This document shows positions 55,689 to 61,564 of a stretch of DNA of 61,564 nucleotides, piece after piece. Each line of letters begins with the position of its first letter. The first letter of the stretch is position 1. Position numbers and translations under genes: made by a program. The notes below the pieces were generated by a model. It saw nothing but the letters and a program-made list of their open reading frames with translations, was not told the origin of the DNA and searched no databases. Origin of the DNA: Bdellovibrionales bacterium RIFOXYC1_FULL_37_79 (GTDB taxonomy: Bacteria; Bdellovibrionota; Bacteriovoracia; Bacteriovoracales; Bacteriovoracaceae); contig MEQB01000015.1 in the NCBI GenBank assembly GCA_001770015.1, forward strand, positions 1-61,564, in the 5' to 3' direction.

Positions 55689-56075
55689 ATGTCACTAAAG
55701 GCCATGATTAAAACTGAAGTTAATGGAAATCTGACCATTCATATGAAAGGTGGATTAAACTTTGAAAACACCGAACCACTGAAAAAAGAGCTGGCGACCA
55801 TGCTTTCACAAAACCCTGCCCAAAATATCACGCTGGATATGTATGGACTGGACTTTGTCGGCTCCAGTGGGATTAGTTATTTCGTCGACACCATCAAACT
55901 GCTCAATACAGAGAAAGCGCGGATTAAATTAAAAAATGTTAAAACCGAATTTTTAAGAGTATTTAAACTTTACGACTTCGATGCCCTTAGTCTCATAGAA
56001 GATCAATTCGATGATGATGAAACCATGGAACTCAATCAAAAGTTTGGAAATAGATCAAAAACGTTTCAAAATTAA
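55689..56075 (+). CDS. STAS-domain anti-sigma factor antagonist-like protein
   Basis: Start at 55689 behind AAGGGA; an ATG two codons earlier abuts the SD. 128 residues: a STAS domain with strand LTIHMKGGLNFENTEPLKKEL, the phosphorylation-loop region DMYGLDFVGSSGISYFVDTI (SSG, with the candidate Ser), then KLKNVKTEFLRVFKLY. A basic C-terminal tail follows. Such proteins switch anti-sigma factors or act in flagellar/polar signalling. No anti-sigma factor is near, so the partner is unknown. Confidence 0.9.
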   Translation: MSLKAMIKTEVNGNLTIHMKGGLNFENTEPLKKELATMLSQNPAQNITLDMYGLDFVGSSGISYFVDTIKLLNTEKARIKLKNVKTEFLRVFKLYDFDALSLIEDQFDDDETMELNQKFGNRSKTFQN

Positions 56076-56077
56076 CA

Positions 56078-56109
56078 TTCAAATCACTTTTTTTAAAAAG
56101 TGATTTGAA
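56078..56109. terminator. Bidirectional terminator between convergent genes
   Basis: TTCAAATCACTTTTT and its complement form a long A/T-ended hairpin just after the STAS stop. It includes the last codons of the convergent exported gene. The T-rich and A-rich arms give U-runs in both directions. Confidence 0.75.
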
Positions 56110-56587
56110 CTACATCCACATAAACTCGAGATAGATCAACCTTCGGTTGCGCCTGATACTTGATAAGATTATTTGAAAGCTTAAACTCATATTTGATCCA
56201 GTAAGGGTTATAGGCATAACCTCCCCTTTCACCATTTTGATAGTATGAATCTTGGTAAGGCCCTGGTTCATCTGCTGGGTACTCTGACTCTTCAGAATCA
56301 GAATCAGAAGGGTATGAATTGGCCCGACTTTGCCTGATACTATGAGAGATCACTACATACCCCCCAAAGATCAATCCTGCCCATAATCCCAGCGAAGCTC
56401 CTTGAAAGATCGCTCTCCCATTGCTTTTAAAGGCCATAGAAGCAAACCCCAGGAGTGCCCCTCCTGCTGTGCCATAAGCGGCCATCGTGGCCATCACTTT
56501 AACTTTGGGATCAAGTTCTGCCTGAGCCTGACCTTGAAAAAGAAAGCTACTAAACAACAAGAAAATGGCAAACAGTATTACTTTCAA
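56093..56587 (-). CDS. Small exported membrane protein with Gly-rich hairpin
   Basis: 164 residues with a signal peptide (MKVILFAIFLLFSSFLFQGQAQA). A Gly-rich pair of hydrophobic helices follows (MAAYGTAGGALLGFASM, SLGLWAGLIFGGYVVI), then an acidic, Tyr/Ser-rich stretch (SDSDSEESEYPADEPGPYQ) and a final strand region ending in Thr-Phe. Glycine zipper-like helices recall small outer- or inner-membrane lipoprotein-like proteins. No function is assigned. A bidirectional terminator overlaps its 3' end. Confidence 0.6.
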   Translation of the reverse strand: MKVILFAIFLLFSSFLFQGQAQAELDPKVKVMATMAAYGTAGGALLGFASMAFKSNGRAIFQGASLGLWAGLIFGGYVVISHSIRQSRANSYPSDSDSEESEYPADEPGPYQDSYYQNGERGGYAYNPYWIKYEFKLSNNLIKYQAQPKVDLSRVYVDVVQITF

Positions 56588-56663
56588 AGTTTATTCCTTC
56601 AACATCATTTTAATTTCCATCTCTTATAGGTTAAAAAAGCTTTAGGCATTTGGCAAAAATTAT

Positions 56664-56993
56664 TTACATTTTTTTGTCTTTAATCTCGTAAAGAGGCTCT
56701 CCCGCAAGCAATTTCCATAAAACCACACAATTTAAAATTTCACCTACAAAAATTGAGCTAGATTTTAATCTTTTTTGCTGATTATAAGATAGATGACCAT
56801 GAGATTTAATTTCGTAGAGATAAACGACTGGCCGATTATATTCCATCACGGCTAAATCCACCTGCCCTGCGCCAATTTCTCTAAGAAGGAGTGATGATAA
56901 CAAAACAGGCATTCCACACCTATGAACAATGGCAGAATATTTTTTTTCAAGCTCAAATCCTTTATTAACCCGTGAAGCACTCATTTTATTCAT
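56664..56993 (-). CDS. yraN: YraN family (UPF0102) nuclease-like protein
   Basis: 109 residues. The restriction-endonuclease-like fold shows in GFELEKKYSAIV, then EIGAGQVDLAVMEYNRP and VVYLYEIKSHGH (Asp and ExK as the PD-(D/E)xK core). YraN commonly sits next to rnhB, as here; the start overlaps the rnhB stop by 8 bases. Its activity is unknown, presumably a DNA- or RNA-processing nuclease. Confidence 0.85.
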   Translation of the reverse strand: MNKMSASRVNKGFELEKKYSAIVHRCGMPVLLSSLLLREIGAGQVDLAVMEYNRPVVYLYEIKSHGHLSYNQQKRLKSSSIFVGEILNCVVLWKLLAGEPLYEIKDKKM

Positions 56994-57693
56994 CCGTTGG
57001 GATTACCCCCTTAAATGTTTGCCGATGAATTCTACATCGCCCTTTTTGCTTTAACTGATTTAAATGTTCTGCCGTTCCATAACCTACATTATTTTTAAAA
57101 TTATAGGCCGGATAAATGGCATCCATTTGAAACATCAAAAAATCCCGGTATTCTTTGGCCAAAATTGAAGAAAGCGCTATCAGTAATGATTTTTGATCTC
57201 CCTTAACCACAGGCTTAACGATAATGGGCAAATGATGAAGTGCTGGAATCCTGTTGCCATCAACCAGCAAAATACCATCTCTATTTTTCGTATATACCTG
57301 CTCAAAGGCATTTTTCATACTCAGTAGGGATGCATTCAATATATTCATTTTATCTATCCAGGTGTTTGAAATGCTAGAGATTGCAGCAGTCAGAGAACAA
57401 TTGTTGAACTCCCATAACAAAAATTTCTGGTCTAATTTCAGTTCACTGCGAGTCAAATGGAAATGTTTAATAATTTGTTGTCTTTTTTTGGGAGATAATT
57501 TTTTGGAATCAGTAACACCCAGAGCAGCTAAACTAACCAAGCAACTTTCTGCCTCCTTATATTTTTCATATTCTAGACATACACAGGAGGACACCACTGG
57601 ACCGGCCAAACATCCTCTGCCCACCTCATCGACCCCCGATAAAAAACCTGTGCTTTCCCGCAAAAAATCCCGATCAAAATCAATTTTTATCAT
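56986..57693 (-). CDS. rnhB: Ribonuclease HII
   Basis: It removes ribonucleotides from RNA-DNA hybrids and single ribonucleotides in DNA. Motifs: GVDEVGRGCLAGPVV (Asp-Glu), VTDSKKLSPKKR, and the third acidic residue in ILLVDGNR; the C-terminal KNNVGYGTAEHL is typical. The start is either the ATG at 57693 or the GTG at 57702; neither has a good SD. In delta-type bacteria it follows rplS in the trmD operon; here a barrel gene on the other strand intervenes. Confidence 0.95.
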   Translation of the reverse strand: MIKIDFDRDFLRESTGFLSGVDEVGRGCLAGPVVSSCVCLEYEKYKEAESCLVSLAALGVTDSKKLSPKKRQQIIKHFHLTRSELKLDQKFLLWEFNNCSLTAAISSISNTWIDKMNILNASLLSMKNAFEQVYTKNRDGILLVDGNRIPALHHLPIIVKPVVKGDQKSLLIALSSILAKEYRDFLMFQMDAIYPAYNFKNNVGYGTAEHLNQLKQKGRCRIHRQTFKGVIPTDE

Positions 57694-57772
57694 ACCCCAC
57701 ACTTGGACAATATTATGAAAACAACATTAGAGACATTCCCTATTATGTCAAATCAAGTTATGAAATTTTTGC

Positions 57773-57801
57773 ATATTTTAACATTATTAATGTTAAAATA
57801 T
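57773..57801. promoter_or_regulatory. Perfect 29-bp palindrome (candidate operator)
   Basis: Fourteen-base perfect arms around T57787 (ATATTTTAACATTA / TAATGTTAAAATAT), 29 bases before the start of a barrel-like protein gene. It has no U-run in either direction, so regulatory binding or a 5'-leader hairpin is likelier than termination. Confidence 0.5.
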
Positions 57802-57830
57802 CCTGGGTACATTACCGAAGGAAGTTTGCT

Positions 57831-58565
57831 ATGAAAATTGTGCTTTTAGGACTGGTACTGGTTATGGTTTTTTTTCCTATAAAACTCTCTGCCAACGATG
57901 TTTATGTTGTTGTTATGCAAAAACAGGAACAAAAAAAACAGCGAGGCTGGTCTCTTGCCGATTGGATGGTAACCAAAAACAAAATGAAAATCATGGATAT
58001 GTGGCTGGCCCTAAATTCTTCCGCTAATTTGTTTGAATTTTATTTAGGCGGTCATCAAAATAATTACGATCTTAATAATCGTAACACTGCAACCAAAGAA
58101 GCCAAAAAATCGCTGGGTGGAGAACTCGGAGCATATATATCCATTCTGGGGATTGAACTGGAGTATGATAAATCCAACGAAAAATATGATCTTCGGTCTG
58201 GAATGATTGGTCTGCGTATTTTGGGAACCGCTTATCAAGGAACAAATTTGACCATCGGATTTGGAAATAAAACATTTGATGTGGAAAATGATAATGAATA
58301 TAACAATCAGTTTGTCCAAGGTAAATTGGCCATCAATCTTTTTAGTTTTTTAGGGGTTCAAGGAATTTACAAAAATTATCTTGCGAGAAAAAGTAACGGA
58401 ATTGAACTTTCAGGTTACAAAAATATGTACGGTGCCTATCTCGATATTTATTTTCTTCGACTTTATGGAAATCTCTTCAATGAGAAGTTAAATTATTCCA
58501 ATTCTCTTACGTATACCACCCAAAAGCGCAGTGGTTACACCCTTGGTGCACAAATATTTTTCTAA
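57831..58565 (+). CDS. Exported beta-barrel-like protein, unknown function
   Basis: 244 residues. Signal peptide MKIVLLGLVLVMVFFPIKLSA. The rest alternates strands with Tyr/Asn/Gly patterns, e.g. GELGAYISILGIELEYD and SGMIGLRILGTAYQGTNLTIGFG, and ends in Phe-Phe, the usual outer-membrane barrel C-terminus. The start follows AAGGAAG. No family recognised. It sits on the opposite strand between rnhB and rplS, and a perfect palindrome precedes it. Confidence 0.65.
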   Translation: MKIVLLGLVLVMVFFPIKLSANDVYVVVMQKQEQKKQRGWSLADWMVTKNKMKIMDMWLALNSSANLFEFYLGGHQNNYDLNNRNTATKEAKKSLGGELGAYISILGIELEYDKSNEKYDLRSGMIGLRILGTAYQGTNLTIGFGNKTFDVENDNEYNNQFVQGKLAINLFSFLGVQGIYKNYLARKSNGIELSGYKNMYGAYLDIYFLRLYGNLFNEKLNYSNSLTYTTQKRSGYTLGAQIFF

Positions 58566-58576
58566 TCCTAGAAACA

Positions 58577-58608
58577 AAGAAGGCCCTTCGTTTAAAAAGG
58601 GCCTTCTT
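58577..58608. terminator. Bidirectional terminator
   Basis: Perfect 12-bp stem (AAGAAGGCCCTT / AAGGGCCTTCTT) with an eight-base loop, located between the convergent barrel gene and rplS stops. Flanking A/T-rich bases suit both directions. Confidence 0.9.
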
Positions 58609-58627
58609 AATGATAATCAATTTTCGA

Positions 58628-58993
58628 CTATGATTTTCTATCGTAATCAATAGCAATTCTAGCGCCCTTACCTGATCTTTCTCTCAAGTAATAAAGCTTC
58701 GATCTCTTGGTTTTACCTTTTTGAAGAACTTTCACCAACTCAACGTGGGGTGAATGAAAAGGAAAAACTCTCTCGACTCCATAACCACTAGAAATTTTTC
58801 GAACTCTAAAATGGCCACTCATCTTGCCTCTTTCTTTAATGGCAATACAGACACCCTGAAAAACCTGAAGTCGGCTTTTCTCACCTTCAGTAATCCTTAC
58901 CGACACCGCAAGAGTGTCACCGGTTCTAAAATCAGGAATGTTTTTTACTTTTTCACTACTGTGATCCTGATTTACCACATCAATCAAATTCAT
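58628..58993 (-). CDS. rplS: 50S ribosomal protein L19
   Basis: 121 residues, full length. L19 sits at the 30S-50S interface. Sequence marks: FRTGDTLAVSVRITEGEKSRLQVFQGVCIAI, RKISSGYGVERVFPFHSP and KLYYLRERSGKGARI. Follows the SPOUT methyltransferase gene with 81 bases between; a hairpin at 59039-59054 and a TATAAT-like box lie in that gap. The SD AAGGAG is nearby. Confidence 0.98.
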   Translation of the reverse strand: MNLIDVVNQDHSSEKVKNIPDFRTGDTLAVSVRITEGEKSRLQVFQGVCIAIKERGKMSGHFRVRKISSGYGVERVFPFHSPHVELVKVLQKGKTKRSKLYYLRERSGKGARIAIDYDRKS

Positions 58994-59038
58994 CTCGAAC
59001 TCCTTTAGCAGATATTATAATCTACTCTTTCTTCAGAG

Positions 59039-59054
59039 AGTCCTTTTAAGGACT
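59039..59054 (-). repeat. Small hairpin upstream of rplS
   Basis: A 7-bp perfect stem (AGTCCTT / AAGGACT) with a two-base loop between the SPOUT methyltransferase and rplS. It might act as attenuator or processing site in the ribosomal-protein transcript. A TATAAT sits about 20 bases downstream in the direction of transcription. Speculative. Confidence 0.3.
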
Positions 59055-59074
59055 ATGAAGAGCATCATTATGAT

Positions 59075-59638
59075 TCAGAGGCTTCCCCGCAGTCTATCCA
59101 AATAAATGGCCACAGCTGAACGGACAGATAAATGATTGTAATCATCTTTTGAAGCACACTTCAAAGGATTTAATCTGAAATCCGCCTGTTCCATTACAGA
59201 AGCATGTAATCCCCATCCTGTACCAAATACTAAATAACAAGGTATATTGTCAAGCATTATCCTTTCATTTAAAGAAGTTATACTTCCCGTAGGATTTTTA
59301 ATGTTGGCCCCCGTTACCACCAACAATGGTTTTCGTCCTTCAATCTGTTCTATTTTTTTCATAGAATCTGCCAACGAAAAACTAAGCTCTGCCAACGAAA
59401 GTGCATTAAACCGGTCTGGATTATAAGCACAATTCTTATCATCCTTCCAATGATCAAGAATTCGCTGTACCACTTCATGTTGAGTCTGAAGTGGCGTGAT
59501 CAAATAGAATTTTTCAACTCCGTACGTTTTACAACTTCGAGAAATGTCGTGAATATCCATATTAGTAACAGAAGTTGTAACAGTTTCTCCTAATTTATTT
59601 GAAATTGGATAATGCACAAGGCCTACATAAAGTTTCAT
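59075..59638 (-). CDS. SPOUT-like RNA methyltransferase (PF09936 type)
   Basis: 187 residues. Proteins of this family lie next to trmD in Thermotoga and delta-type bacteria. The pattern fits: KLYVGLVHYPI, TTSVTNMDIHDISRSCKTYGV, LVVTGANIKNP and VFGTGWGLHASVMEQAD as the SAM-binding knot region, and LSVRSAVAIYLDRL. It likely methylates RNA; the target is unknown. It overlaps trmD by four bases (ATGA). Confidence 0.85.
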   Translation of the reverse strand: MKLYVGLVHYPISNKLGETVTTSVTNMDIHDISRSCKTYGVEKFYLITPLQTQHEVVQRILDHWKDDKNCAYNPDRFNALSLAELSFSLADSMKKIEQIEGRKPLLVVTGANIKNPTGSITSLNERIMLDNIPCYLVFGTGWGLHASVMEQADFRLNPLKCASKDDYNHLSVRSAVAIYLDRLRGSL

Positions 59639-60393
59639 TTTGATTTTCCTTTTAATAAATCAGGCCTATATATTTTAGTAACTCTAACTCTTTCACTTGC
59701 CCTAAACTTTTCAATTTTATCGTGGTGACCAGATAAAAGAATTTCAGGAACACTCACTTCATCAAACACTTGTGGTTTCGTATAATGAGGATGTTCTAAA
59801 AGTCCACCCGTAAATGATTCATTACTTGAGCTTAACTTATTTCCAAGCACCCCATCCACAAATCTTAAGGAGGAATCCAAAATGAGCATAACGGCTATCT
59901 CGCCTCCCGTTAAAATATAATCACCAACCGAAATTTGTTGATCAACATAAAGATCAATAAATCTCTCGTCAATTCCTTCGTATCTGCCGCAAATAAAAAC
60001 CAGATCCTTTCTTTCTCCACTATGCCAATGTTGAGCCGCAAAGTCCCGAGCTAACTCATCTGACCAAATTTCTCCTCGAGGACCTGTATAAACTATGTGC
60101 AATTTTTCCCTATAATTTTCGGGATATTTTCCCGGTTCAACTACCCCTTCTACCAAAGCATTTTTTAAGACGTCAGGTCGCATCACCATGCCAGCTCCAC
60201 CACCGTAGGGTGAATCATCAACACCTTTCCATTTTTTTTGTGAATATTCTCCTACATTCACTAAATGAAGTTCAAATTTTGCACCTCTACAACCACTCAG
60301 AGCACTTCCCGCAACTCCAAATTTTTTGAAAACTTCAAAATATTCAGGGAACAGGGTAAGTATCCAAATTCTAAATTTATCTTGTTCCATCAT
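59635..60393 (-). CDS. trmD: tRNA (guanine-N1)-methyltransferase
   Basis: 252 residues. TrmD methylates G37 of tRNAs to prevent frameshifting. Knot and active-site motifs: ILTLFPEYFEVF at the N-terminus, YGGGAGMVMRPDVL, ICGRYEGIDERFI, SVGDYILTGGEIA and LEHPHYTKPQVF. It overlaps the rimM stop by 17 bases and is followed by the SPOUT gene. Confidence 0.98.
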   Translation of the reverse strand: MMEQDKFRIWILTLFPEYFEVFKKFGVAGSALSGCRGAKFELHLVNVGEYSQKKWKGVDDSPYGGGAGMVMRPDVLKNALVEGVVEPGKYPENYREKLHIVYTGPRGEIWSDELARDFAAQHWHSGERKDLVFICGRYEGIDERFIDLYVDQQISVGDYILTGGEIAVMLILDSSLRFVDGVLGNKLSSSNESFTGGLLEHPHYTKPQVFDEVSVPEILLSGHHDKIEKFRASERVRVTKIYRPDLLKGKSK

Positions 60394-60919
60394 CTACCAT
60401 TATGGGCAGGTTCACTTCCACCTTCCCATCTTCTATATCAACCACAGGAAAAAAAGAGTGGGTGAAGGGAATATCAACTTTAAGTCCACTATCATCCATA
60501 GCTATAACAAAGATAGTTTGACTGCCATTATCATAATAGCTATGAATCTTTCCAATCTCGCTTTTTGTTATAAAATTTATCACCTTCATTCCAATTAAAT
60601 CGGCAACATAATATTCATTTTCTTGCACTTGAGGAAAAACTTCTCTTGAAATATTAATTGAAAATGGAAGAATCTCCTCGACCTGAGATCTATCCAACAT
60701 ACCCGTAAGGTAACAAATGACTTTATTACCAAACGAAATATTCGTTATTTCAAAAGTTTTACCTTGTTTTGGCAAAGAACTTTTAGATGAAATCGGAATC
60801 AGAAATATTTCCATCCCCGATTTAAGAAAACTATCCTCTGGGTGATGCAGTTTAAAAACAAACCCACCTTTAATGCCATGGGGTCTTTCACAAATTCCAA
60901 TTTCTACTTGTTTATCCAT
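60377..60919 (-). CDS. rimM: Ribosome maturation factor RimM
   Basis: 180 residues. RimM helps assembly of the 30S head. N-terminal domain: EIGICERPHGIKGGFVFKLHHPE; C-terminal PRC-barrel domain: EYYVADLIGMKVIN ... LKVDIPFTHSFFPVVDIEDGKVEVNLP. First visible gene of the trmD operon. In most relatives rpsP (S16) and a KH protein precede it; here a separately terminated exported-protein gene lies upstream instead, so rpsP must be elsewhere. Confidence 0.95.
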   Translation of the reverse strand: MDKQVEIGICERPHGIKGGFVFKLHHPEDSFLKSGMEIFLIPISSKSSLPKQGKTFEITNISFGNKVICYLTGMLDRSQVEEILPFSINISREVFPQVQENEYYVADLIGMKVINFITKSEIGKIHSYYDNGSQTIFVIAMDDSGLKVDIPFTHSFFPVVDIEDGKVEVNLPIMVDDGTR

Positions 60920-61018
60920 ATGCTCATTTAAAAACTATTATTGGGTTATGCTCATATCAAATACAAGCAAACAAGAGTAGTCTTTTTTATCCTTAACCAA
61001 CATAATTAGTACTTTAAA

Positions 61019-61042
61019 AAAAAGGTACCAAAGTACCTTTTT
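61019..61042 (-). terminator. Terminator of the small exported protein gene
   Basis: AAAAAGGTAC / GTACCTTTTT stem with a four-base loop, about 35 bases past the stop codon of the minus-strand exported gene, running into a T-run on that strand. It separates this gene from rimM. Confidence 0.8.
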
Positions 61043-61073
61043 AATGATTAAGCAATATTAAAATATTTTTCTA

Positions 61074-61355
61074 TTATTTTTCTTTGCTGCAATTCATTTC
61101 ATTATATTTCTTTTCCATTTCCTGTACGCGTGCCTTCAGTTTATCTAAGGTTTCTTTTAAATGTTTTTTTCTTACTTCACATTTGCAAACTTTGTCTGGA
61201 CATGCCTTCATTTCGCTTTTCATTTTTTCAAAACTTGCTTTCATTTCTTCTCTTTTTTGCAGTCTGTTTTCCATTCGATTCTCATTATCCATCGCAAAAA
61301 CATTAATTGATAAAGCCACAAGTACCACTAGAATTGCAACTATTCTATTTTTCAT
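61074..61355 (-). CDS. Small exported charged helical protein
   Basis: 93 residues. Signal peptide MKNRIVAILVVLVALSINVFA; the mature 70 residues are a highly charged helix (ENRMENRLQKREEMKASFEKMKSEM) with Cys at KACPDKVCKCEV and near the C-terminus (MNCSKEK). The composition recalls CpxP/Spy-type periplasmic chaperones, but LTxxQ motifs are missing. Cys could bind metal or form disulfides. It has its own strong promoter with an overlapping palindrome, and its own terminator. SD AGGAGC. Confidence 0.6.
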   Translation of the reverse strand: MKNRIVAILVVLVALSINVFAMDNENRMENRLQKREEMKASFEKMKSEMKACPDKVCKCEVRKKHLKETLDKLKARVQEMEKKYNEMNCSKEK

Positions 61356-61369
61356 AAAAGCTCCTGTTA

Positions 61370-61398
61370 TTAGAATTGATAAAAATTATCAATTCTAA
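61370..61398. promoter_or_regulatory. Perfect 12-bp inverted repeat overlapping the -10 box (candidate operator)
   Basis: TTAGAATTGATA (61370-61381) and its exact complement TATCAATTCTAA (61387-61398), five bases apart. It covers the -10 and the start site of the exported gene's promoter, which is where repressors commonly bind. Confidence 0.65.
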
Positions 61399-61413
61399 AG
61401 CAATAGGTGTCAA
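61385..61413 (-). promoter_or_regulatory. Promoter of the small exported protein gene
   Basis: On the minus strand a perfect TTGACA (61413-61408), a 17-base spacer, and GATAAT (61390-61385). The start near 61378 leaves about 23 bases of leader before the ATG at 61355. Confidence 0.75.
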
Positions 61414-61471
61414 TTTAATAATTTTTTAGCTAACTCAGACAAACAGTTCACAAAATATCACAATTGACTAC

Positions 61472-61518
61472 TTTTAAAATAAAAAAACCAGCCTTTCAGC
61501 TGGTTTTTTATTTTAAAA
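61472..61518. terminator. Bidirectional terminator
   Basis: A near-perfect long palindrome: TTTTAAAATA run, then CCAGC / GCTGG core and the mirrored A/T run. It closes transcription from either side. The gene it serves lies past the window end or is the one before. Confidence 0.85.
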
Positions 61519-61564
61519 AGGGTGCATCGTGCTATTTTCACACCAAGTTTCCCTGGCACTAATT

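Noticed and set aside
1-61564. tRNA or rRNA genes, CRISPR arrays, riboswitches
   Set aside because: I looked for T-loop-like runs, regularly spaced repeats and known leader folds in the intergenic regions and saw none; small or divergent RNAs could have been missed.

Overview
The window is AT-rich bacterial chromosome from a flagellated Gram-negative organism. It carries flagellin, a CheY/CheX cluster, outer-membrane barrel-like proteins, prepilins and an L19/TrmD/RimM translation cluster. A complete run of lower mevalonate-pathway genes, several large exported proteins of no known family, prepilins fused to a phage-type chaperone domain and a low GC content together suggest a predatory-type member of the Bdellovibrionota, closer to Bacteriovorax-like than to high-GC Bdellovibrio. 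This taxonomic call is inference; no rRNA gene is present.

Layout. 1-1.5 kb: an IS4/Tn5-type transposase. 1.6-8 kb: an accessory stretch with a 1546-residue exported protein that ends in a UbiB/AarF-like kinase fold lacking its VAIK lysine, plus small exported proteins. 8.1-13.8 kb: the prkA-yeaH-spoVR operon on the minus strand, divergent from a PP2C phosphatase. 13.9-18.8 kb: membrane-anchored M23 peptidase, SecA and an acidic protein with a YbjQ-like domain. 18.8-21.4 kb: two related barrel-type envelope proteins. 21.6-23.8 kb: a small conserved protein, thioredoxin reductase and a crotonase-family enzyme. 23.9-26.4 kb: an 863-residue reading frame for an exported coiled-coil protein. 26.6-32.0 kb: a five-gene mevalonate operon (type 2 IPP isomerase, HMG-CoA reductase, two GHMP kinases, diphosphomevalonate decarboxylase) behind a good promoter. 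32.1-37.2 kb: an RsmI-like methyltransferase, a PAP2 phosphatase, an RNA methyltransferase and two U32 proteins. 37.3-45.7 kb: mixed genes including a degenerate SGNH protein, a cyclic-nucleotide-binding protein, an XRE regulator, exonuclease III, a guanine-deaminase-like enzyme and an NfeD/slipin pair. 45.7-48.9 kb: two prepilin-S74 chaperone fusions. 49.1-51.7 kb: flagellin and a CheY / HPt-like / CheX operon. 51.7-56.6 kb: metallophosphoesterase, HEXXH protein, MBL hydrolase, RsmI and a STAS protein. 56.7-60.9 kb: yraN, rnhB, rplS, a SPOUT methyltransferase, trmD and rimM, interrupted by a barrel protein on the other strand. 61.1-61.4 kb: a small exported protein under a textbook promoter whose -10 lies in a perfect palindrome.

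Genes are tightly packed. Operon genes abut or overlap by ATGA, at least five convergent pairs overlap at their 3' ends, and several genes start with TTG behind a clear Shine-Dalgarno. The least-described parts are the prepilin-S74 fusions, the exported UbiB-like pseudokinase, and the chemotaxis triad whose HPt-like protein has Asp at the phospho-His position.
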